Positions 40,759 through 49,499 of a stretch of DNA of 64,000 nt are shown here, piece by piece. Position 1 is the first letter of the stretch, and each line of letters begins with the position of its first letter. Source of the stretch: Actinomadura mexicana (lineage in GTDB: Bacteria > Actinomycetota > Actinomycetes > Streptosporangiales > Streptosporangiaceae). The notes beneath the pieces were generated by a model. It was not told the origin of the DNA and searched no databases. It saw only the letters and a program-made list of their open reading frames with translations. Both the position numbers and the translations under genes were made by a program. The DNA lies in NCBI RefSeq assembly GCF_900188105.1, contig NZ_FZNP01000003.1, forward strand, positions 372,001-436,000. The letters run 5' to 3'.

Positions 40759-43743
40759 GTGGATCTACCCACGTACACGAACATCTGGCGCATCGAGAAG
40801 CGGCTCTACAAGCTGTACGACCTGCGGCTTCCGATGCCGCTGCCGCTGGTCCAGATCGGCGTCTTCCTCGGCGTGTTCGTGCCGTGGATCCTGCTGCTCC
40901 GGCTCGTCGGCATTCCCTTCGCGTCCCCCTGGCACGTGCTCTACATCGTCCCGCCGGGCGTGCTCACCTGGCTGGCGACGCGCCCCGTCATCGAGGGCAA
41001 GAGGCTCACCGAGCTACTGCTCTCCCAGGGCCGCTACCTCGCCGAACCCCGCACGTGGTGCCGCCTCACCGCCATCCAGGAGCCGCGCGAGGTCGTCATC
41101 GTGGCCCGCGTCTGGCGGCGCGCCGGGAGCCCCGCCCCGGCCGCCGCGGCCGAACGTGCCGCGATCAAGACCCGCCGCCGCGCCCGCAGGCGCGCCGCCG
41201 AGCCGGAACCCGCCGCGGCCCCCGCCGCGACCCCGGCCCTGATCCCGCGCCCCGCGGTCGCCACCGCGCCCCCGTCCCTGGTCGAGTACGCGGCCCAGCG
41301 CGAACCCGTCCCCGCCGCCCCGCTGCCCGCCTCCCCGCTGCCCGCTTCCCCCCTGCCCGCTTCCCCCCTGCCCGCCGTCCCGCTCCCCGCCGACCCCGAG
41401 CCCGCCGTCCCGCAGGCCGCCGTTGCCCCGCCCGCCGCGCCCGAGCCCGTCGTCCCGCCCAGGGCGTGGCGCCGCACGAGCCGCGACATCTCGCACGAGG
41501 ACGACGTCCTGGCCTTCCCCGCCGGCTTCGAGCACCCCCCGGCGACGCCGCGGCTGGAGGTCCCCCCGCCCGCACCGGCGCCCGGCTCCGGCAAGCGCGC
41601 CCTGGCCTCCGGCGTCCGCCGCCCGGGCGAGCAGGCCGAGTTCTGGCAGGCCGTCCCGGCCGGCGAGACCCGCCCCGACATCCCCCAGCAGCACCGCCCC
41701 GGCGACCGCAGGGCCGCGGAGGAGACCGCGGGCGCACCCGAACCGCCCCCGCGCGAGAACGAGCAGGCCCCCGCGCCGCCGGGCGTCCGGTGGGTGCGCC
41801 CCGCCGAACCGGGCGACGGCGTCACGCGGCAGCCGCCGGCCGAGTCCGACCGGACCCACGCCGCCGACGGCGAGCGCGTCCGCGCGACGCAGGCGTTCAA
41901 CGGAGAGCCCGGCGACAAGAAGGTCGCCGGCGCGCCCTCCCCGCACCGAGCGGCCCCCGCCCCCCGGATCCCCGCCGCCACCCGCCCGGACATCCCCATG
42001 GTCCCCGGCGCCTTCGGCGCCGAGAGCCCCCGCCCCTCCGCCCGGCCCCAGGAGCAGCGCGCCGCGGAGCCGGTGCGGCTCCCCACTCCGCCGCAGCAGC
42101 CGCACGCGCCCTCGGAACAGCCCGCCGCGCGGCCGGAGCAGCCCGCCGCGCGGTCGGAGCAGCCCGCTGCAGGGTCGGAGAACCCCGCCGCGCCGGAGCG
42201 GCCCGCCGCGCGGCCGGAGCACGGCACCGCGCCGCAGGAGCGGCCTTCTGCGCGGCCGGAGGTGCCTGCCGCGCACTCCGAGCGGCCCGTTGCACCGGAG
42301 CAGCCGCACGTGCCTTCGGAGCGGCCTGCCGCACGGGCGGGACGTCCCACCGCGCCGGCCGAGCAGGGTGGTGCGCCGACGGCGCGGCCCCCGGTGCCGC
42401 CGGAGCGGCGTCCCGGGTGGACGGTGCGGCCTCCCGCTCCCGCGCCGCCGGAGCGGGAGGCCGCGCGACCCGAACTGCCCGCCGCGTCGGCGGAGCAGGC
42501 CGCCGCGCCGCCGGCGCCGCGGCCCGTGCCGCAGCAGCCGCCGCCGGTGCGCCCCGCCGCGCCGCCGGAGCGGCCCGGGGTCCTGCGGGAGCCGCCCAGG
42601 CCCTGGTCGAAGGGGTTGTCCAAGCCGCAGCGACCGGCCGGTTCCGAGCCGGTGGCGCCGCCCGCGCAGGAGGTGCCGCCCGTGGCGCCGCCGCGCTCGA
42701 TGGAGCCGCCGCGCCCCTTGGAGTCGCCCCGTCCGGTGGAGGAGGAGGCGCCGCCGCGGGAGGTGCGGTCGCAGCCCGCGTCGCCCGTCCGGCCGAGGCC
42801 GCTGCCGCCGCCGCCGGCGCCCCCGCCGTCGGGTCCGGCGATCACCCCGCCCGGTCCCGAGCACGAGGTGACGTCCGGCGGGCTGCGTCGGCTCATCCAC
42901 GCGGTCGGCGGCGGGCACGGCGAGGTCGACGCCGACTACCAGCAGCGGATCCAGCAGCCCTTCCACGGGACGCGGCACGTCGTCGTGCTCGGCTGCACCG
43001 GCGGCGCCGGGCAGACCGTCACGGCGCTGATGCTGGGCCACACGTTCGCGCAGCACAACGGCGAGCCGGTCGTGGCGATCGACGTGAACCCCGGGCCGGG
43101 CGCGCTCGCGCGGCGCACCCGCAGCGACACCAACGAGACGCTGACCGGGCTCATCACGCGCGCCGACCAGGTCTCCAGCCTCACCGCGATGCGCCGGTAC
43201 ACCTCGCAGGCCAAGTCCGGCCTCGACGTCATCGCGGCGGGCAAGAACCCGCTGCAGGCGCTCGACGACCGCGACTACGCGCTCGCGATCCGCACGATCG
43301 ACAAGTTCTACTCGGTGACGCTGCTCGACGCGGCCGCCGCCGTGGTGGCGCGCGTCCTGCCGTACGCCGACCAGATCGTCCTCGTCGCGCCGGCCAGCGC
43401 CGACGCGCCCCGCGCCGTCGCGATGACGTTCGAGTGGCTGGACGGCCACGGCTACGAGGAGCTGCGGTCCCGCGCGGTGACGGTCATCAACGGGGTGAGC
43501 CGCCGCAGCATGGACGACGTCGAGCAGGCCGAGGCCGTGGCGCGGGGCCGGTGCCGGGCGCTGGTGCGCATCCCGTGGGATGATCACCTGAGCATGGACC
43601 GCGCGCCGCGCAACGAGCTGAAGTCGTTGCGCACCCCGACGCGGCGTGCCTATCTTGCCCTCGCCGGCGTCGTGGCCGGCGGCTTCACCGTCGTGCCCGA
43701 GCGTTACCAGGAGCTTCAGCAGGAGCAGGAGGCCACCCGATGA
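40759..43743 (+). CDS. TcpE-like membrane protein fused to a MinD/ParA-type domain with degenerate Walker A
   Basis: The 994-aa protein has three parts. Residues ~1-120 resemble TcpE/PrgI conjugation proteins, with two membrane helices (VQIGVFLGVFVPWILLLRLVG and WHVLYIVPPGVLTWLATRPV) and EGKRLTELLLSQGRYLAEPRTWCRL. Residues ~125-720 are a Pro/Ala/Glu/Arg disordered region with repeats (PLPASPLPASPLPA, ARPEQPAARSEQPAAGSE). Residues ~735-990 are a SIMIBI/MinD-like domain: VVVLGCTGGAGQTVTALML, PVVAIDVNPGPGALA, VTLLDAAAAVVARVLPYADQIVLVAPAS and VTVINGVS. In the P-loop both signature lysines are replaced (GGxGKT becomes GGAGQT), so ATP hydrolysis is doubtful. It starts at a GTG; the stop overlaps the next gene (ATGA). 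Confidence 0.85.
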   Translation: MDLPTYTNIWRIEKRLYKLYDLRLPMPLPLVQIGVFLGVFVPWILLLRLVGIPFASPWHVLYIVPPGVLTWLATRPVIEGKRLTELLLSQGRYLAEPRTWCRLTAIQEPREVVIVARVWRRAGSPAPAAAAERAAIKTRRRARRRAAEPEPAAAPAATPALIPRPAVATAPPSLVEYAAQREPVPAAPLPASPLPASPLPASPLPAVPLPADPEPAVPQAAVAPPAAPEPVVPPRAWRRTSRDISHEDDVLAFPAGFEHPPATPRLEVPPPAPAPGSGKRALASGVRRPGEQAEFWQAVPAGETRPDIPQQHRPGDRRAAEETAGAPEPPPRENEQAPAPPGVRWVRPAEPGDGVTRQPPAESDRTHAADGERVRATQAFNGEPGDKKVAGAPSPHRAAPAPRIPAATRPDIPMVPGAFGAESPRPSARPQEQRAAEPVRLPTPPQQPHAPSEQPAARPEQPAARSEQPAAGSENPAAPERPAARPEHGTAPQERPSARPEVPAAHSERPVAPEQPHVPSERPAARAGRPTAPAEQGGAPTARPPVPPERRPGWTVRPPAPAPPEREAARPELPAASAEQAAAPPAPRPVPQQPPPVRPAAPPERPGVLREPPRPWSKGLSKPQRPAGSEPVAPPAQEVPPVAPPRSMEPPRPLESPRPVEEEAPPREVRSQPASPVRPRPLPPPPAPPPSGPAITPPGPEHEVTSGGLRRLIHAVGGGHGEVDADYQQRIQQPFHGTRHVVVLGCTGGAGQTVTALMLGHTFAQHNGEPVVAIDVNPGPGALARRTRSDTNETLTGLITRADQVSSLTAMRRYTSQAKSGLDVIAAGKNPLQALDDRDYALAIRTIDKFYSVTLLDAAAAVVARVLPYADQIVLVAPASADAPRAVAMTFEWLDGHGYEELRSRAVTVINGVSRRSMDDVEQAEAVARGRCRALVRIPWDDHLSMDRAPRNELKSLRTPTRRAYLALAGVVAGGFTVVPERYQELQQEQEATR

Positions 43744-43913
43744 GCGCCCCTCGCGGGCATCGAGCGGAGACCGAAGTGAACCGGGCATTGCTGGCGGACG
43801 CGCCTGACGTTCATGACCGTCCGGATGGCGAAGACTCTCCCGGGCAGCCCTGTGCGGCCGCCCGGCGGTGGAGAGAATCGTCGATCGGAACCGGCGTCGG
43901 GAGGACGGCATGA
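43740..43913 (+). CDS. 57-aa ORF translationally coupled on both sides
   Basis: Its ATG overlaps the stop of the TcpE-MinD gene (ATGA at 43740-43743), and its own stop overlaps the ATG of the VirB4-like gene (ATGA at 43910-43913). The peptide is hydrophilic, with acidic and basic patches (AETEVNRALLADAPDVHDRP, DGEDSPGQPC, RRWRESSIG) and no membrane segment. Perfect stop-start overlap at both ends is strong evidence that it is translated. No family is recognised. It is below the length at which gene finders usually call genes. Confidence 0.7.
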   Translation: MSAPRGHRAETEVNRALLADAPDVHDRPDGEDSPGQPCAAARRWRESSIGTGVGRTA

Positions 43914-46399
43914 GCAAGTCGAGCCGACTGGCCGTGCGGTACTTCGACGACCGCGTCCTGCTGACCGACAGCGCCGCGTGGGCGTACTTCCGGCTCCCCA
44001 CGGTGTCCTACGAGTTCACGACCGGTGAGGAGCGCGAGGCGCTCGCCACCAACATCACCATCGCGCTGGCCGGCATCCGCATGCAGGACGCCGAGGTCCA
44101 CCTGCGGATCGGGCACCGGACGTATCCGGCGGCGGAATGGGCGCTGGCGCTGGACGGGACGTCCGACGGCGGCCCCGGGTGGCGGGAGTACCTGGAGGAG
44201 ACCTACGCCCACGTGTGGGCGAAGGACTTCTGGACCAAGGAGGTCTACCTCGGGGTGCGGCTCGGCCAGCGCGGCATGGGCGCGCAGCTGTCGGGCGGCG
44301 TCCTGTCGCAGCTCCTCAGGGTCTACAAGCGCAGCGAGAGCGCCCTCGGCGTGCACGACGACGCGGTCGACAAGAAGGAGGTCGCGCGCTGGACCGAGCA
44401 GGCCGACCGGATCGGCCGCGCGCTCGGCGGGTCCGCCCTGTACGCCAGGCACGCCACCTCCACCGAGGTCGCGTGGCTGTTCCAGCACGCGGTGACGGGG
44501 TCGCTGGCCGATCCGCCGCCGTCCGCCGTCGCGCGCCGGACGTGGGGCAAGGGCGAGATCGAGTCGCTGGTGGAGGGCGCCATCCACAACGGGCGCTCGT
44601 ACCTGCGGATCGAGCAGCCCAACTTCACCGGGGCGGGCGGCGGCGCCACGGCCGCGTCGTACGTCGCGTACCTGTCGTTCGCACGGTTCCCCGACATGAT
44701 GCCGTTCCCGGACGGCGAGCCCTGGCTCCACTACGCCGACGCGCTGCCGTTCCCCGTCGAGATCAGCTCGCGGATGAAGCTGATCCCCCCGGCGAAGGCG
44801 TCCAAGGACGTCTCGCGCAAGCTCGCGCACGCCCGCGACATGGACCAGCACATCCGGGAGGCCGGCGCGGAGGCGCCGATCGCGCTCGCGGAGCAGATCG
44901 ACGCCGCCCGGATGCTGGAGCACGGCATCACCAAGGAGCGGCTGCCGTTCGTCTACGGGTGGCACCGGCTGATCGTGTCGGCGCCGACCGAGGAACTGCT
45001 CGCGCAGCGCGTGGACGCCGTCGTGGAGCACTACCGCGACATCGGCATCGACGTCGTCAACTCGACCGGCGACCAGTTCTCGCTGTTCCTGGAGTCGCTG
45101 CCCGGCGACCAGATCCGGCTGAACGCCTACGCGCAGCGCCAGCCGCTGCGCACCATCGCGGGCGGCATGCCGGTCGCCACCGTCGACCTCGGCGACCGCT
45201 CCGACGACGAGGGCGAGGGCTGGGTCGGTCCCTACATCGGCGAGACGCTCGGCCGGGCCCGCGCCATCGTGCACTTCGACCCGCTGGTCGCCGCGGCGCG
45301 CAACCGCCCGACGGCCGTGGCGATCACCGGCGAGCCCGGCGGCGGCAAGACCACGCTCGCGCTGCTGCTGATCTACCAGATGGCGCTGCGCGGCGTCACC
45401 ATCGCGGCGATCGACCCGAAGGGCGACGCCGAGTCGCTCGTGGAGCTGCTCAAGGCGCGGGGCAGGAGGGCGCGCATCCTGCCGCTCGGCTCGGCGGCGC
45501 CCGGCCTGCTCGACCCGTTCTCCTTCGGCGACGACCTCGCCACCATGAAGATGATGGCGACCGAGACGCTGCGGCTGCTGCTGCCGCGGATGTCGGAGGA
45601 GCGCGAGTCCGCGATGATCCAGGCGGTCGGCGCGGTCGCCAACGCCGAGCGGCCCTCGCTCGGCCGCGTCGTCGACCACCTGGAGGCCGCCGGCGACGCG
45701 GCGTCCAAGAACCTCGGCGCGGTGCTGCGCTCGATGTCGGAGATGCGGCTCGCGCGGCTGTGCTTCGACCCGTCCGGCGGCGAGCGCATCGACAGCGCCG
45801 GCTGGACGACCGTGTTCACGCTCGGCGGGCTCACCCTGCCGGACGTCACGATCCCGCGGGAGGACTACTCCTACGAGCAGCGGCTGTCGGTCGCGCTGAT
45901 GTACCTGGTGTCGCAGTTCGCGCGGCGGCTGATGCACGGCCTCGACCGGCGGCTTCCGAAGGTCATCTTCCTGGACGAGGCGTGGGCGATCACCTCGACG
46001 CCCGAGGGGGCCAAGCTGGTGCCCGAGGTGTCGCGGATGGGACGCTCCCGCAACACCGCGCTGATCCTGGTCTCCCAGAACGCGGGGGACCTGCTGAACG
46101 AGCAGGTGACGAACTGCCTGTCCTCGGTGTTCTCGTTCCGCTCCACCGAGCGGGTCGAGGTCGGCAACGTCATGTCCCTTCTCGGGGTCGAGGCGTCCGA
46201 CGAGCACAAGGCCGTGCTGCGCAACCTCGGCAACGGCGAATGCATCTTCCGTGACCTCGACGGCCGAGCGGGGCGCATCGGCGTCGACCTGATCTCCGAG
46301 GAACTGCAGCGTTGGCTCGACACCAACCCCACCCGGTCCCGTCCGGGCACGTCCGAACTCACCGCCGCGGGGGCCGAGGTCGAGGAGGTCTCCCGATGA
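43910..46399 (+). CDS. VirB4/ConE-type conjugation ATPase
   Basis: The 829-aa protein has an N-terminal VirB4-like domain (residues ~1-400; YFDDRVLLTDSAAWAYFRLPTVSYEF, KRLPFVYGWHRLIVSAPTEELLAQ) and a C-terminal RecA-like motor: Walker A ITGEPGGGKTTLALLL, IAAIDPKGDAESLVELL, Walker B KVIFLDEAWAITSTPEGAKLVPEVSRMGRSRNTALILVSQNAGDLL and NCLSSVFSFRSTERVEV. VirB4 ATPases are the universal motor of type IV secretion and conjugation. The Gly of the P-loop and the DE pair are intact, so activity is expected. It is coupled to the genes on both sides by ATGA overlaps. Confidence 0.93.
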   Translation: MSKSSRLAVRYFDDRVLLTDSAAWAYFRLPTVSYEFTTGEEREALATNITIALAGIRMQDAEVHLRIGHRTYPAAEWALALDGTSDGGPGWREYLEETYAHVWAKDFWTKEVYLGVRLGQRGMGAQLSGGVLSQLLRVYKRSESALGVHDDAVDKKEVARWTEQADRIGRALGGSALYARHATSTEVAWLFQHAVTGSLADPPPSAVARRTWGKGEIESLVEGAIHNGRSYLRIEQPNFTGAGGGATAASYVAYLSFARFPDMMPFPDGEPWLHYADALPFPVEISSRMKLIPPAKASKDVSRKLAHARDMDQHIREAGAEAPIALAEQIDAARMLEHGITKERLPFVYGWHRLIVSAPTEELLAQRVDAVVEHYRDIGIDVVNSTGDQFSLFLESLPGDQIRLNAYAQRQPLRTIAGGMPVATVDLGDRSDDEGEGWVGPYIGETLGRARAIVHFDPLVAAARNRPTAVAITGEPGGGKTTLALLLIYQMALRGVTIAAIDPKGDAESLVELLKARGRRARILPLGSAAPGLLDPFSFGDDLATMKMMATETLRLLLPRMSEERESAMIQAVGAVANAERPSLGRVVDHLEAAGDAASKNLGAVLRSMSEMRLARLCFDPSGGERIDSAGWTTVFTLGGLTLPDVTIPREDYSYEQRLSVALMYLVSQFARRLMHGLDRRLPKVIFLDEAWAITSTPEGAKLVPEVSRMGRSRNTALILVSQNAGDLLNEQVTNCLSSVFSFRSTERVEVGNVMSLLGVEASDEHKAVLRNLGNGECIFRDLDGRAGRIGVDLISEELQRWLDTNPTRSRPGTSELTAAGAEVEEVSR

Positions 46400-48858
46400 T
46401 GGGTTCCCGCGACGGGACGGCGCGCCTGCAGCGCTCGCCCGGCGAAGGACTCGACCGCAGGGCGCTGCGGCGCCCCCGGCGCCCCCGGCGCCGCAGCGCG
46501 CCGCGCACCCGCCGCTCGGTGATGCTGCTGGTGGTCATGGCGCTGTTCATGCTGGGGCCGCTGACACCGGCGTCAGCGTCGGTCCCGCAGCTGCCGAACC
46601 CGCTGAACGACGCGTGCAGCCCGGCCGACCATCCGGCGCCCGAGCAGTACGGATCCGGGACGGACGGCATGATCAAGCCGCCCGAGTACCCGAACGAGAA
46701 GCTGCAGAAGACGCCCGTCGAGAAGCTCACCTACTACGACCGCTACGGCACCGCCGGGCAGACGTGGTACGCGGTCGACATGGGCTGCTCGGACGCGATG
46801 TCGATGATGGGCAACGCGATCGCGAACACCGTGTTCACCCTCGTCCGGACGATCGACCGGACGACGATCAGCGTCTACCAGGCGGCCGCGTCGGAGTCGC
46901 TGCTGAGCTGGCTGAAGGACACCGTCGACGGGGTCATCACCAACATCGGCGAGACGTTCAACGCCCGCTACTGGTCGTGGGTGATCATCCTCGGTGCGAT
47001 GTGGCTGGCCTGGTGGGGGCTCGTCCGCCGGCGGGCGAGCAAGGTCAGCGAGGGCGTGATCTGGATGGTCGCCGCGATGGTGGCGCTGACCTGGCTGATC
47101 ACGCGGCCCGCGGACTTCACCACGCTCGGGACGAAGGTGTCCGAGGCGACCAGCGCCGCGTTCAGCGCCGCGCTGCCGCCGAGCAACACCAAGGGCGGGA
47201 CGTGCGTTCCCGTCCCCGAGGGCAAGCCCGACCCGGCGATGTCGGAGAGCATGGACGCGACGTCCCGCAACGCCAACGCGCTGTGGGTGGCGCTGGTCTG
47301 CAAGCCGTGGCTGCAGGGCGAGTTCGGCACCAGCGACCCCAACGCGAAGATCATCAAGCAGAACGCCGACAAGCTGCTCTGGTCGCAGGCGGTCGACCTT
47401 CCGGAGACGTACGGCACGAACAAGGTCGACCTGGGGAAGAAGTCCGACGCCTACAAGGACGTCACGAAGGACATCAAGGACAACCATCCCCAGAACTATG
47501 CGCTGTTCCAGGGCAAGGACTGGCAGAACCGGCTGGGAGTGTCGCTCATCGCGCTGTTCGCGGCGCTGGTCGCGGGCCTGCTCATCCTGGTCATCGCGCT
47601 CGCGCTGATCGTCGTGAAGATCGCGTTCCTGCTGCTGCTCGTCGCGGGGCCGATCTTCCTCGGGATCGGCATCCATCCGGGCGTCGGACGCGTCGTCGCC
47701 ATCCGCTGGCTCGAACTGCTGCTGTCCATGCTGCTGAAACAGGCGGCGCTCATCGGGGTGCTCTCGCTGCTGCTGTGGGCGTACGGCCTGATCCTCGGCG
47801 AGACGCTGCCCTGGGGCCTGCAGGTGGTGCTGATCGCGCTGGTGACTTTCGCGGCGTTCGTGTACCGCAAGCCGTTCCAGCACCTGTTCTCTTCCGTCGG
47901 CTACTCGGCGGTCGGGGCCCGGGGCAAGGGCGAGGAGGAACTCGGCAAGTCGATCGCCGCGGCCCGCAAGAGCACCGAGGCGATGCCGCCGGTGGCGGCC
48001 TACCAGATGTTCCGCAAGGCCAAGAACGACCCGGCGATGGCCGCCGCCGTCGCCGGCGGCGTGACGGGCGGCGCGGCGGTGGCCGGCACGGTGGCCGCGG
48101 CCGACCGGTCGGCGCCCGGCGCGGGCACGGAGCAGTCCCCCGAGGACGCACCGGTGCTCGCGGCGAAACCGCGCGGCGCGGGCGGTGCGGGCGCCGCCGC
48201 GGCGCAGGGGCGGTCCAGGCGCGGTGCTCCGCCGCTGAACCTGCCGACCAGGGCGGGCGCTCTCGGCGATCGCCGCACGGACGGCGCCAGGGCGGCGGCC
48301 GCCAAGCCCGGCGGCGTCGTCGTCGCGAAGGGCGACGGTGAGGACGCCGGAGGCGGAGGCGGGTCCGGCAAGGGCACCGTCCGCCCGACCTCCTGGTCGG
48401 GCCGCGGCGGAACCGGCGGCGGCGTCTCCGGTGGCGGCGGCTCGGGCGGCGGTTCCGGCGGCGGCTCGGGCGGTGGTTCCGGCGGTTCGGGTGGCTCAGG
48501 CGGCGGTGGCGGCGGCCGTGGACGCTCGGCCGGCTCCGCCGGTCGCGGCCGCGGGCGCTCGGGCGGCGGCTCGGGCGGTGGTTCCGGCGGTTCCGGCGGT
48601 TCGGGCGGCTCCGGCGGCGGCTGGTTCGGCGGCGGCAACGGCGGTTCGGGCGGTTCGGGCGGCGGGTCCGGGAACGTCCCCCGGCAGCGCGGCCGCGGCG
48701 GCGGCGCCGGGGGCGCAAGGCCCTCGCGTCCCGAGCCGGGCGGGCGGCAGGCGCCCCCGCCGCTGTGGGGCAGGGGCGGCTCCAACGCCAGCCCGCCGAT
48801 CCCGTTCTGGCTGCGTCCGGTGGATCGCCGGTCCGGTGAGCCGGATCGGGACGAGTGA
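46396..48858 (+). CDS. VirB6/TrbL-like polytopic membrane protein with Gly/Ser-rich tail
   Basis: The protein is 820 aa from the ATG overlapping the VirB4 stop. It has a basic N-terminus, a signal-like helix (SVMLLVVMALFMLGPLTPASA), a ~120-residue outer segment with two cysteines (DACSPADH and DMGCSDAM), helices at WSWVIILGAMWLAWWGLV and VIWMVAAMVALTWLI, a second outer loop, and a cluster of helices (LIALFAALVAGLLILVIALALIVVKIAFLLLLVAGPIFLGIGI, LLKQAALIGVLSLLLWAYGLIL, VVLIALVTFAAFVY). This is the layout of Gram-positive VirB6-type channel proteins. Residues ~600-820 are disordered; 48410-48680 encodes runs of Gly-Gly-Ser. The next ATG overlaps the stop (TGATG). Confidence 0.85.
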   Translation: MMGSRDGTARLQRSPGEGLDRRALRRPRRPRRRSAPRTRRSVMLLVVMALFMLGPLTPASASVPQLPNPLNDACSPADHPAPEQYGSGTDGMIKPPEYPNEKLQKTPVEKLTYYDRYGTAGQTWYAVDMGCSDAMSMMGNAIANTVFTLVRTIDRTTISVYQAAASESLLSWLKDTVDGVITNIGETFNARYWSWVIILGAMWLAWWGLVRRRASKVSEGVIWMVAAMVALTWLITRPADFTTLGTKVSEATSAAFSAALPPSNTKGGTCVPVPEGKPDPAMSESMDATSRNANALWVALVCKPWLQGEFGTSDPNAKIIKQNADKLLWSQAVDLPETYGTNKVDLGKKSDAYKDVTKDIKDNHPQNYALFQGKDWQNRLGVSLIALFAALVAGLLILVIALALIVVKIAFLLLLVAGPIFLGIGIHPGVGRVVAIRWLELLLSMLLKQAALIGVLSLLLWAYGLILGETLPWGLQVVLIALVTFAAFVYRKPFQHLFSSVGYSAVGARGKGEEELGKSIAAARKSTEAMPPVAAYQMFRKAKNDPAMAAAVAGGVTGGAAVAGTVAAADRSAPGAGTEQSPEDAPVLAAKPRGAGGAGAAAAQGRSRRGAPPLNLPTRAGALGDRRTDGARAAAAKPGGVVVAKGDGEDAGGGGGSGKGTVRPTSWSGRGGTGGGVSGGGGSGGGSGGGSGGGSGGSGGSGGGGGGRGRSAGSAGRGRGRSGGGSGGGSGGSGGSGGSGGGWFGGGNGGSGGSGGGSGNVPRQRGRGGGAGGARPSRPEPGGRQAPPPLWGRGGSNASPPIPFWLRPVDRRSGEPDRDE

Positions 48859-49499
48859 TGAACCTGAACGACCGGCGGCGCAAGCTGCTGTTCGCGGGTC
48901 TCGTCGTGCTGCTCGCGGCGGTCGGCGTCTACCTGACGGTGGCCTCGCCCTCGGGCGGGTCCGGCGATGAGCCGCGGGCCCGCCCGAGCGCGACCGCGAC
49001 GCAGGGTCCGCAGGCCCCCGCATCGCCGCCGCCCGGGATCCAGAACGCCGTCGACCCGAACGACTTCGACGTCTACCGGCTGCTGCCGTTCTCCCGGCAG
49101 GAGTTCGCCACGGCGGCCGACATGGCGCAGCGGTTCGTCGCCGCCTACGGGACGTACCGCTACGACGAGGCCCCCCAGACCTACATGGCGCGCTTCGCCG
49201 GCCTGGCCACCGCCGACCTCGGGCAGCGGCTCGGCCAGGGCGTGGCGACGCCGGGGATGGTGGAGGAGCGCCGCCGCGAGCAGCTCGTCGCGCAGGGCAC
49301 GGCGTCACTCGACCGGGTCCGCGACATCGAGAACAACTCGATCATCTTCCTGGTGACCGGCCGGCAGCAGGTCACCAGGAACGGGAAGACCAGCAGCGAC
49401 AGCAAGCAGTACGCGGTGACCGTGACGAGGGACGGCGGCTCGCTGAAGGTCTACTCGTTCGAGCCGGCCGACGCCGGCCAGGCGGGTGACACGGGATGA
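48858..49499 (+). CDS. VirB8-like bitopic protein of the T4SS-like operon
   Basis: The protein is 213 aa with its ATG overlapping the upstream stop. After a basic start (NLNDRRRK) it has one membrane helix (LLFAGLVVLLAAVGVYLTVA), a Pro/Ala/Ser linker and a ~130-residue outer domain. That domain (FATAADMAQRFVAAYGTYRYDEAPQTYMARFAGLATADLGQRL, SIIFLVTGRQQVTRNGKTSS..QYAVTVTRDGGSLKVYSFEP) has the helix-then-sheet order of the NTF2-like fold shared by VirB8 and TcpC. Fold assignment is from pattern only. It is coupled to the following hydrolase gene by ATGA. Confidence 0.7.
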   Translation: MNLNDRRRKLLFAGLVVLLAAVGVYLTVASPSGGSGDEPRARPSATATQGPQAPASPPPGIQNAVDPNDFDVYRLLPFSRQEFATAADMAQRFVAAYGTYRYDEAPQTYMARFAGLATADLGQRLGQGVATPGMVEERRREQLVAQGTASLDRVRDIENNSIIFLVTGRQQVTRNGKTSSDSKQYAVTVTRDGGSLKVYSFEPADAGQAGDTG

